From Aquila chrysaetos chrysaetos (taxonomy: Eukaryota; Chordata; Aves; Accipitriformes; Accipitridae): DNA of 64,000 bases. Positions within the stretch are counted from its first letter, which is position 1; every line of letters starts with the position of its first letter. The notes below the pieces were generated by a model. It was not told the DNA's origin and searched no databases. It was given only the letters and a program-made list of their open reading frames with translations. The stretch covers positions 5,418,501 through 5,482,500 of the forward strand of contig NC_044018.1 of the NCBI RefSeq assembly GCF_900496995.4. Direction: 5' to 3'. Below are positions 26,401-36,778 of the stretch, piece by piece. Position numbers and translations under genes: made by a program.

Positions 26401-29400
26401 GGTACAAGCCCAAAGCTGCTCTTTGTCTTTCACACTTTTGTAAAATACAGGATTTATTTCTTAGTAAATGTTTAGCTACGTAAATTGCATTTTCACATGG
26501 AAAGCTTTATGTTTTCATCCTTTTATCTCAACCACTTCTTTCAGGAGAAATCCACTACCAATGGCTATTTCCATAAAGGCAACTTGCTAAGCTTGATAAG
26601 CAATTTGTTTACTGCTGGTATTGAGACAATTTCCACCACACTAAACTGGGGCTTTCTGCTGATGCTGAAGTACCCTGAAATTCAGAGTAAGTGGTTTTAT
26701 GACAGATGCTGTTACACTCAGTGCATTAGGAACTGAACAGGAACCTGGAGGGTCAACATATCTGTTAATACACTGAGTTACAAAAAGCCAAGATTTCCAA
26801 CTAATTGTTGTCTAGGTATCTCTGTGCCCTGTGGTTCAGGCCCAGTGAGGGGCACACTAGTCAGCCTACCAGTAGATTATAAAGAGAGTTCATAGGGGCC
26901 AGGTCCTTTGCTCAGTAAAATCTCCGTAATTAAAGAAAGAGCTGTCCTGTGTTGGCCAATGAAAATATCCCAGGTTTTCCTCAGAAACAGGCTGTTGATA
27001 AACCAAAGGCCTGTGCAGATGTTAAATGGACTGTACTGAGGCTTTAAATACCTGAGAAGATTCAGGCAATTGCTCTTTGTCTGACATCGCCGTTCCAATT
27101 TATGGCACAGCATTGTTAGGAGTCAAGTGGGGTTTTTGAGAAACCTTTTGGTCAGAGCAAGAAACTTTAGGCAGAAGAGAGGGCAGAAAAATACAACTCT
27201 TTAGGTTTCTTGTTGGTAAAGAAATAAACAGTGTAGTTCTGTCCACCTCCCACTATTTCTCAAAGGAAAAAAAGATTTTGGGAGAATTTATGGTTTTCAC
27301 TCAAGGTCTTTTATACTTTACATCAGTAAAGGACAGTATGTCTCAGGGATGAATGAGTCCTTGTCTCTTTCTTATAGTTGATTTTTTCCTCAGGAAAGGT
27401 CCAAGAAGAGATAGAGCAAGTGATAGGGTCAAACCCCCCACGGATCAAGCATCGAACTCAGATGCCATATACAGATGCTGTCATCCATGAAATTCAGAGG
27501 TTTGCTAATATCCTGCCATTGGATTTGCCTCATGAGACTACTGCAGATGTCACTCTCAAAGGCTATTTCATTCCCAAGGTGAGATGCCTACAGGATTGTT
27601 TCTTTTAACATTTCTTTTTTCTCAGACCTGGTTAATGTGATAAACATGAACTCTCTAATCAAGTCACATAACAGCAGTCAGAATAATCTCTTCCTCCAGG
27701 CTGACAGTCTTGAAGTCTTATTGCCATTACTGCCACCACAATATTTGTCCACGGAATAATTCTAGTCTTACTTTGCAGGGAACCTACATCATCCCTTTAT
27801 TGGCCTCTGTCCTGCAAGACAAATCGCAATGGGAGAAACCAGACATGTTCTATCCTGAGCACTTTCTTGACGCCAACGGAAAATTTGTGAAGAAAGATGC
27901 TTTCATGCCTTTTTCAGCAGGTGCCTTCTCTTTTCCATGTACTGCTATTGCAAGTCCAGATCTTAGACAAGAACTACTTGTACCAGTGTTTTTTTTGTTA
28001 CCGAAGCCTGGCCTCCACCCTGTCTTTTTCATGAGACCATTTCACAATCCATAGTTCACAGATTTCTCAGGACACACCTCTGATAAGAGAGAGTACTCAC
28101 AAATGTCTGCTAATTCTTCCAGCCTCTGGATGTTATTGGTTTCTCAGTTAGCATTCAATGATTATAAACAAGAATTTGTAGTGCCTTCTTAAATATGAGG
28201 GAGGTTTTCAGCAAATTCCGTGATGGTTTGGATAACACATTTCTGCATTACAATCTGTAGTCCACAACTGTTCTATGGCCCGGGCTTCTTTGTCCGTGAC
28301 TCTTACCATACCCAGCTGCATTGACTATGACCGCACACAAAGCACACAGGAAAGGGCTTCTGTGTCTTTCCTGGGGAACTATGTTTCATTTTTGCATGTC
28401 CCTTCTAAAAAGTCACAAATAATGTTGGTTGGGATCAAGACTTCATATACTGTGCCAACAAAGAGGAGTCGCCTTATATAAAAACCCAAATTCTGTGTAA
28501 AATCCAAGGACAGGAAGGGGTTGCTTTTTGAGTCTTCCACAGAGCATGATTTTCACCTAAGCTTACACACCTGCACCGTTTGCCAAAGGATGGGAGATTC
28601 CGACCCCCATGATGACTGTTCCTTCTCTGGCATTTCTCCTGCTTTGCAGGAGCAATTGCCATTGCTCAATTAAGTTCCTATACATCAGTCTCTGGCTAAC
28701 TTGTCTATCATATCCACAACACTGCATTTTTTATAGACCTTATTTGTGTATTTTTAATTCTGCATGATATTTGACACTCACCATCCAACATATGGAAAAC
28801 CATTCTTTTTTCATAGGAGGACTTATGATACTTCCAATTCACAGGCCTTCTTTTTCAGATTTAAGTCTAGATGTCCTAGCTGAAAGCATGTCCAGGGAGT
28901 GTCAGGTCTGGGCATTCCCTGGAGGGCTTATTTCATAGCACAGACATGCAATAGCTCTTCATTTTCCACTTTCTGTCATCCAAGGGAGTTAAAATCAAAT
29001 CTTAGTTGAGGTTTTTGTTAGTTCTGGCCTTGAGTCATCATGGTCTGATTAAGGCAGATTATAGATGCTGAATTTGACCACGACTGAGAAAAATTTATAT
29101 TCACAGTGCTTTTGAAGAAAGGCTTATATTAGGGGCTCCACAGAATATATCCACCACCTTCCTCCTCAGTCCCACTCTAGCCAGAATTTGTGAGTCTCCA
29201 AGGTCTTTTCTGACAAATTTTAATATAAAAAATTGCCTGTGACTAGACTAATAGAGCCAAAGTCTAGACTAAACCAGCCAAAGTTGGTCTGGGACCCAAA
29301 AATTGAACCAAGTAGAGGAAAAATCTGAAAATGAAGAAAAATACAAATTTTATTGAAAACTGCAATTCAGAAATGCAGATTGCATTTCCATACATTTCTC

Positions 29401-29870
29401 CCCAAATGCATGCGTTTAGACAAAGGAAAAGAAACAAATTACCAGGTGGCTTTGTTATACCTCTGAAGACCAAGTATCCTCACTCTCAGATGATTCTTGT
29501 ACTCAACAGACTTTTAAGAGCTACTGTATTCTTTATTTATAGCTAGGATATGACATTTCAAATGTTCTGGATTCCCACTGATCTTCCTCAGAATAAGAGC
29601 TGCTCAGAGATTTTTATTTCTTCCAACTATTGAAGAAGCAGCTCCCACTGACTCTTTATGGCCTTTCTGCATTTTGTTTCAGGGCGGAGGATCTGCGCTG
29701 GTGAGACTCTTGCGAAAATGGAGCTCTTCCTCTTCTTCACCAGTCTCCTGCAGAAGTTCACCTTCCACCCTCCCCCTGGAGTTTCTATCTCAGACCTGGA
29801 CCTCAGCCCTGCTATTTCATTTAACAACAGCCCCAAACCCTATAAAATGTGTGCTGTAACACGTTCTTAG
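20414..29870 (+). CDS. CYP2AC1: Cytochrome P450 family 2 enzyme, probably CYP2AC, complete, 9 exons
   Basis: Coding exons: 20414-20599, 22412-22574, 24284-24433, 24726-24886, 25752-25925, 26545-26686, 27394-27578, 27779-27920, 29683-29870 (TAG 29868-29870). This is the standard nine-exon CYP2 layout; phases close to 496 residues, the normal family length. CYP2 enzymes are ER-anchored haem mono-oxygenases fed by NADPH-P450 reductase. Seen in order: an N-terminal membrane anchor (about residues 5-23), the hinge NFPPGPRALPIIGN, C-helix W126-R130, I-helix AGIET (302-306) with the conserved Thr306, K-helix EIQR (358-361), and the haem loop FSAGRRICAG (432-441) with ligand Cys439. The subfamily symbol rests on location between RHAG and CENPQ, where I recall chicken CYP2AC genes and the human pseudogene CYP2AC1P; a different CYP2 subfamily is possible. 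The substrate is unknown. Intron 2 hosts a solo LTR, and decayed sister exons lie downstream. Confidence 0.9.
22667..23256 (-). mobile_element. Solo LTR of an endogenous retrovirus, TguLTR5-like, minus orientation
   Basis: About 590 bp bounded by TG...CA when read on the minus strand, where it starts TGTCCTGGTTTTGGCTGG and ends GGGGTTAAACCATGACA. A promoter is visible on that strand: a CRE palindrome TGACGTCA (22992-22999) followed by a TATATAAA box (22977-22984). Flanking bases agree with a 4-5 bp target duplication (GACC on both sides). There is no internal retroviral region, so this is a recombined solo LTR fossil. It lies in intron 2 of the P450, antisense to it. Closely similar to the copy at 41626-42208. 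The family name is from memory. Confidence 0.88.
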
Positions 29871-31274
29871 AGCTCTAATCAGCACCAGTTTGTTTAAAAA
29901 AATGTTTAAATTCCTTTTTCATGGTATCTGCCACCTTAATTCATTGTCCAAAATGATTCACAACATTACATCTTAGTGAAGGTTTCCAGTACTTCTAAAC
30001 CAAAATGGTGTTCTTTTTTTATTTATTTATTGGGGGAGGGCAGAAGTGGACCAGAAGTGTGGACTAATTGATGACTCATGGGTCAATCTGGGCTAAATAA
30101 TACAGACCCTCAACTTTCATATTTTCACGTCAGTTTTCATTTGGTAACATGTGATTGTTGAAAGCGTATCCCCCAGAAACGCTCTCGAGTCCAGGTTTCT
30201 CCAGAGAGACATATGGACCATGAAGCTGTGCTTAGCTTGTACTATCCTGCTTAAAGATAAGCCCTGCAGAGCCTCTGTAGGGAATGCGGGATGTTCAGAG
30301 CTTCAGGTCTTCAGAACAGAAGGGCTGTTTGGTCTTGGCAGGCAGATGGGTTTGAAGCTGGGTTGGATATACCAATGTTCCCCCATACCTCACCGAGGTT
30401 TCTCCCCTTGGCTCTTCTCCCTAATTCTTCTGCTCTTCAGGAGCACTCGGTCGCTGCCTCTGCCTGGGCAGTGATCAGTACCGACCGCCTGTGGTATGCC
30501 TTAAAGCTCAGCTTTTCTTAGGTTGGCTGTTTTACTTGGCACTGAAGGACAATATTCCCTGCTCTGCCATTTCTCCTGGGAGTAGGCCTTGAAGCAAGAC
30601 ACTCATTCCTTCTCCTTGAAGGAGACACTCCTCTGAACATTCCCTTTCGTTTGATCTCATTCCCTTGGTTTGGGGGGTTTCATATCAACACTTCTCCATA
30701 TGCCTTTGTCTCCTTACCCAAACAAGATTCTGATCATTAGGCTGTAAACAATTCAATAATTATGAAGAGATTCAATCCACTTTAAAGTTGATATACCGAG
30801 CACAGTTCAATTGCTTTATCCCCAAGTCTCTAGAACCATTTTAGATACCCTCAGATCTTTTGCTTGGCCTTCAGCTGCCAGGCTGGGGGGCAGATCCTGT
30901 GCCATATAAGCCCTGTGTGCATGTTTCAGGTAATGTAGATACTTCAAACATCTATGAGTGTTCAAATGTAGACTACGAGATAGAGACAAATGATTAAAGA
31001 CTCAAAAGTGAAAATAATATGAGAATCCAAAAACTGCATGAGTGGTTGCATCATTTTTATTTTCAGGAGCAAATTTGCCCTCTTCTTTAATTTGTCTAAT
31101 GTAATAATTTCTTTGTCATTTTAAGGAAAATTTTTACAAAGGAGTAGTAAACTTCTCATTTAGATCTGTTTATTTTAGTTTCTGGATTCACAAACGTTGA
31201 GGGTTTTATTTGTTTCCAAATTTCAGGAGGCAAAAAAATTTTTAAACTCATGTCCCTCCTACTTTCCAATCCAG
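29871..31274. other. 3' flank of the CYP2 gene, no intact gene
   Basis: Contains the P450 3' UTR and unassigned DNA. Open frames at 30151-30474 and 30291-30521 overlap in different frames and resemble nothing I know. If a second P450 copy once ended at 31400, its other exons would have lain here, but I cannot recognise them. Confidence 0.5.
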
Positions 31275-31400
31275 GTTGCAGAGCAGATGCAGGTGAAAAC
31301 CTTGCCAATGTGGAGCTCTTCCTGTTCTTTAAAAGATTCCTGCAAAAAGTTCATGTTTTTTCCTGCCCCTGGAGTATCCATTTCAGGTCTGAACACAATT
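31275..31400 (+). pseudogene. Decayed last exon of a CYP2 paralogue
   Basis: Following a preserved AG, this stretch aligns by eye with exon 9 of the intact P450: GGAGCTCTTCCT is shared, then TCCTGCA, AAGTTCA and CCTGGAGT in the same order and spacing. The haem-loop start is badly damaged: the Arg-Arg-Ile-Cys-Ala-Gly codons of the intact copy are replaced and the reading frame drifts, so it cannot encode a haem ligand. No matching exons 1-8 were recognised just upstream. It is a relic of a tandem copy; the right edge is approximate. Confidence 0.8.
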
Positions 31401-33795
31401 AGGTGCACGAGCCTTTCAGTAGACATTTTAGGATCTGGACTATGATTTGATAGTCTTTTTTTGCTAATACATAAATCCACAGACTCCTGTGACCACAGAG
31501 GATTATACAGGTGTAATGGTGGCAGGAGTCTATTTTTTCTCTACTTTTTGTGAACGTTTACAGATGTCTCCAAAGCCATCCTTCAGCCTGGCCATTTTAA
31601 ACCACACAGTTTTCTCCACTCCAGTAGAGGACAGACCAGAAAAGCAATGCAGAAGAACGGTCAAACTTACTAGATACAATAGGAGAATACTCCTACATAT
31701 CTTCATGGTGCTCATTGAGCTGTATATCCTCATATTGTTCTCCTCTCTGAAGCGTCGACTGTGCTAACCGTACATCCTCATTACTGGGTACCATTCTGCA
31801 TCTCAAGGGGAACAACTTTAGTAAATCAGAGCTGCTGCACTGGAAGCTGTAGTCCTCCAGATACTCACAGCCTCTGTTGTTATTTAGTCCAGGGTTCCTG
31901 TGAGAAAAACTAATATAACTTACAGGACATTTCCATTGCAATCATCTTATGTGTGTCTCTTCTGAGCTATGTTTGCACTTGGAGAAGGTGATGTTTTTCA
32001 TCAGTTAGCTGATATCTGTGAAAAACTACAATTTAATTGGCTTCACCAGGAATAAAAATATTTTTTCCATTCTCTGCCCCTGAATTTTAAATGTTAAAAA
32101 CACTTGAGAAAATACGGGGGAGTTCCACTGAAGGCAAGGTTTGAATAAGGGAATCACTGTAGAAAAGGTATTGGAAGCTGGTGATCACACTTTATTTTCT
32201 GAAGCTGTTCTTTCTCATATCATCAAAGTAGTCAAATCAGATGTTTGCATTTCTTGCTCCTATTAACCTTTGATCAAATCGTATTTATCCCAGTAATATC
32301 AGAAATCTAATGTAACATGAAGTCTTGCATTTGTCTTACAAAAAAAGACTCTGAAGCCATAGAAAGAACGTGATAACTGAAAGCATGATCACAGTGCATA
32401 AAGAGGTGGGAGATGATACGATTGCACTGTGTTTTCCTGAGAGTTTGTTTTTACGAAACAGCTAATCTTATCTAACCACCTTTGTACATACTGATTTACA
32501 TGACCTCCATTAACCTACTATCTGAGGCTTTTCCAAGTATTTATCTTCAAAGATAGAACCACATTAAAATGGATTTTTTAGTCTCTTTCCAGTTCTAACA
32601 TTTCAGAAAAAAAACACTCAATTTAAACACTGCTTTTCACTTGAAGGTTTGGAGACAGAATTATGAGAAGAAATTATTTTTTCGTGAGCAAAACAGGCCC
32701 CTGTTATTTTCATTACTTCTTGCCAGCAGTTGCCACCAGCCCTGGAGAGGCTAAACCTCCATTTCTAGGTCTTTACTAATTCAGAAGAAGGTGGACGTCA
32801 TCTGCGAGATGGCAATGCCAGATTGTGCATGAGTTACAGCACAGTTGCTCGATGTTTGCAAGATCACCAGGATGAACAACATCACGGAGGCTGTAACTCC
32901 TCCGGGTGAGACCCACACACTTCAGAAGAAGGCAGAACCCAGCCGTACTAGAACCGGGACATTCATTCACATCTAATATTCGCCAGAAGGGCCCGCAGTT
33001 ATAATCACAAGAGTACTTGGTCTGTTGGTCTGCCCAGTTGCCTTGGACAGTTTGGGTACCCTGCTGTCAGACACACCAGCTGACTGACTGCAGCTCACCC
33101 TGAGAAGAAAGAGAAACTCTCCCTCCACCACATGACACTTGCATCTTTAGAGTGGCAATTTCTTCTTTAATTGTTATTTCTCTCTCATTTCCCTGCTATT
33201 TTCTGTTGACCTTCTTCCAGTGATGGAATGCTACAAGTCAAACAGCCCTGAAAATTTATTTCACAAATATACATGTATCTGCCACAGCCTACCATATGCA
33301 AACAAATAGCACTTGTGTACTTGTTACAGCAGATCCCTTCTCAGAAAAACCTGAAGCCAAGTTGACCTGAGTCCAGAGGGTCATTAGGATTTTTCCTGAA
33401 TATTCCATAACTGGATAACCTCAGTAAACAAAGCATGCCCTCGTGGCAAAATAGCTGGTGCTTTTGTAATAAACCTTCTGACTTGCTATTAAACATTGCA
33501 TAAACACTGTCTGCAAACTCCATCTGGCAGAGGGCTCCCACCTGTCGACAGTATAAGAAAGTTAAAATTGACTGAGAGCCAAAATAGCCCGAGGTCGATA
33601 CCATTTCAAGCCTCCCTGTCTGCTCTCTCCCTGTAGGCAGCATGGGAGCCGAGTGGTGATGTTGGTTCAGGTCCAGCATCCTCCGGGTGCCACCCAGACA
33701 CATCAGGGCTCATCAGCTGAGTGCTGGTGTAAAGAACATCGTTGTTTACTGAGTGATCACTGCGATGCGTGTAGGGGACCCTTCCCTCCCCAAGC
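31401..33795. other. Intergenic DNA between two P450 relics
   Basis: No intact gene or transposon recognised. Open frames at 31489-31767, 32776-32970 and 33341-33703 have no family resemblance. It may hide further decayed P450 exons below what can be seen by eye. Confidence 0.45.
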
Positions 33796-33978
33796 ATGAT
33801 GACGGTCACCTCTTTTCTATGTGTTTATTGCTTGTCCTGACTCTTTTATTGACTACGAAAAATAGAAAGTTTCTGGAATAGACATTGCAGAGAGAATTTC
33901 CCCCAAACCAAAGTCTTTACACATCGTTGGAAACCTGTTTATCACATATCGGAAGCGGCCTTCCCAGATATTGCTTCT
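33796..33978 (+). pseudogene. Decayed first exon of a CYP2 paralogue
   Basis: Aligns by eye with exon 1 of the intact P450 (20414-20599): shared blocks are TCCTGACT, GTTTCTGGAATA, GAATTT followed by CCCCCA, and ATCGTTGGAAA against ATCATTGGAAA (the Ile-Ile-Gly-Asn of the hinge). An ATG is present at 33796, but in-frame stops follow within the anchor segment (33838-33840 and 33850-33852) and the frame shifts before the proline hinge. It ends at a GT (33979) where the intact exon has its donor. The order last-exon relic then first-exon relic implies at least two former downstream copies or a rearrangement. Confidence 0.82.
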
Positions 33979-36270
33979 GTAAATCTTATTTTTCTTCCTA
34001 CTGTCCCACCATGCAGTCAGAGTATTCGTGGTGGTGCTCTCTGTCTAAACTTCAACCCAGGTGCAGAATGACATTATTAAACCAAACTCCACCTAAAAGT
34101 GTAACAGGAGGAAAACTTCAAATACTACATAATTCATTCTTTTTACTGTAGGTGCCCTTTTATCACATCACCATATAATTTTCTATTTCTCTCAAAAATA
34201 TTTTTGGCAGTTAAAAGGGATTACCCCAGTTATGAAGAATTCTTATCATTTTGGGACTAATATACAAAGCATGACCAGAAAAGAAGAGGTTATGGAGAGG
34301 CACAAGCTCATGCATGCCTCTGTGAGAATCCACTGCAAGGACATCAGAATGCTTGGACTGTGGCCACAGCCTGCTCCAGTACTGAATCTGTAGACCCCAG
34401 TATGCTACTTTTTTTTTTTTTACACTTCCTCTAGTTCAGCAAGTGTCCATGAATAATTATTTTAGCTTTCTTTGTATGGTACAATCACAGTTTTATACAG
34501 ACAGCAGTAACAAGCAGTTATTCTATGTCAAATGAGATATTCATGACAAATATAATGATGCAGTATAGAGAAATACAGGCAGAATATGATAGCAGAAGCC
34601 TTGAGAAACAGAGATATGGGATGCGCTGCAGAGAGTACAGGTATGGGGTGATAAGCAATGGGATACGGGAGAGCGATGAGGATGATATGAGATGAGGCTT
34701 CACATGGGAGACCCCTCAGCTCCCAAGAACTCACCAAGAACCAGCTCAGGAAATACAGACCCAGAGCTGGGCAAAACTGGTTTTAAGAGTAACAAAGAAA
34801 TAGCATTTAAAACACGTAAAAGGCATTATACCTTCCGCCCCAAGGAGCGCTTCCTCTTTGCATATAAATGCTATTTTGAGCATAACACATTGCAATCTAA
34901 AACAACTAGATTTGGAAGGAAGGGAAGAGACCACAAATCTCAATTCCAGGAGCTGACCACATCGGAATTGCAAAAGGTTTTGCGATTACAGCCTGTCTTG
35001 GGGAAACATAGGAAATGCTGCAAATAGCGAAGAAAAGAATTCATCCTACTTCAGTACCCTGTCTTTCAGAGTATCAGCATGTATGACCAAAAGCAAATCA
35101 ACAACGTATCACTACCTTGACCAAACCATTTCATTGTCTCTGATGGGTACGTGCTTCATATATTCATTTACTTCTTTTTCACACCTATTTGTACACTTTG
35201 GCTTACACAGAATCTTTTGGCACTGTTACACAGAGTACCTGACTTTAAGAACGTGCTGTCTAGCCACAAAACTGGCTACTCCCTCATTCCTATGTTGTAA
35301 AAAGTAGTGAGTAACCAGTCCCTACTCAATGCTTTCATAAAATGCTTATTTCCTTCTTCAGTTGCTGCTATTGCAACTTTCCTTGCATGGAAGCTATATC
35401 ATATCTATGACTCGTACTTGCTGCCCTTCTCCACACTTTGGTTTTTTTTTAAAAAAAAAAAAAAAAAAAAAAGTTTGTGGTTCATGATGCTCAAAACCCA
35501 CATAGTAAATTGCTCACCCTTAAGGAAAGCAAAGGAATGTGTCTTTACTTAATGAAAGCAAAAAAAAAAAAAAAAAAATCTTTACTTAACAAAAACTAGA
35601 TAGCTGGCATGCAGGAAAATCATTAACCCATAATCTGGATTAAATTACTTTGGGGTATTGATTATGTCACTTGTCACCCTTGTCAAGTGATCAAAAATTT
35701 AAGAAATATTTCTAAACATTTATATACTTTTTCATGTGATTCAGTATAGAGCAAGCAAGTACTTGGTCTGCTTTTCCTGATCCTACATGTAGCAACTACA
35801 GAGGCTTTTAATCTCTCATAGGGGGAGAGAGGTAATTAGCTCCTGTCTCATTAAGAGTACCAGCAGCTTGTAAACAAAAGAACAAGTGTCTGTGTGGCAA
35901 ATCATTGTAATGAGCACTGCTGTCTTCTAGCAGGTAATCTGACTGGAGAAAGCACTTTGTAATAACTGAGTCTTTTAAGGGAGAAGCTCTATCATGGAAA
36001 AAATAGAGGAGAGATTAAAGTCCATGGGAAAATAGACTTTTAACTTAATTTTCTTCCTCAAGCTGAAGAATATCTGACAGTTAATGAAATATAAGGTCAG
36101 TACACATCTCTGAGATTAGAGGTTTGCTCTCTATAATGTTCTCTTCTTTCCCCAACCACCTGGATGAAAAGAAAAAAAAAGACATTCACACCTGCTTTAA
36201 GGGGTGAACATGAAAATGAAAAAAATCCTGTACATTTGATAAATTATTCAATTTCCTGCCATGGAGGTTT
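33979..36270. other. Intergenic DNA between P450 relic and CENPQ 3' end
   Basis: AT-rich, with homopolymer A tracts at about 35451-35472 and 35560-35578. I looked for exon 2 and later exons of the decayed P450 after 33978 and did not find a convincing match. No other gene was recognised. Confidence 0.5.
35542..35589. repeat. A-tract flanked by 11-bp direct repeats
   Basis: TCTTTACTTAA occurs at 35542-35552 and again at 35579-35589. Between them are seven bases and about 19-20 A residues. The arrangement looks like a retroposition scar (target duplication plus poly-A) with almost no body, though slippage could also create it. Confidence 0.6.
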
Positions 36271-36276
36271 TTTATT
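36271..36276 (-). terminator. CENPQ: Candidate CENPQ polyadenylation signal
   Basis: TTTATT on the plus strand reads AATAAA on the minus strand, about 500 bp beyond the CENPQ stop codon. It is the first canonical hexamer I noticed in that direction. Use is inferred only. Confidence 0.35.
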
Positions 36277-36778
36277 AAAAAATGATATGAAAGTTGGAAC
36301 AGGGGATTTGCAACTGAGCATTAGATAATCATGTTTTTACTACATGTTTCAGGTTTAAAGAGGATTTAACTCCAAAACAGAAGTTAGTTTGCTAAGAGAT
36401 ACTACCTTCACCAATTTACAGATGTGATACACAAGTCCAAATATAATGGACTAGGTTGCCTTAGTCCATCAAAATGCCCAAATAAACCCAAGATCCATTT
36501 CCCTCTCTTCTCCTAAGAGAGTGTATATCATCATTAGAAGTCATCACAGGTCCAAAACCGACCTCGCAAAAAACCTTGATTGATCAGTTAAATCACTGAA
36601 GTCTCAGAAAGCACCTACAGACTTATATACCAATATGCATAGAAAATGTTTTAACAGAAATTCAGCAGTCACAACAGTAAAGCCATTAGGAAGAAAACAC
36701 TGTTGCCATGATCAGTATTCTGATCATGTGCTGGCCTAGGTTATCTTCTGCAAAGGAGACTCCATATATTTCGGTTTC

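Noticed and set aside
34201-34390. Possible exon 2 relic of the decayed P450, after TTTTTTGGCAG
   Set aside because: An acceptor-like site is present, but the following sequence does not align with exon 2 beyond a few bases. I could not support it by eye.
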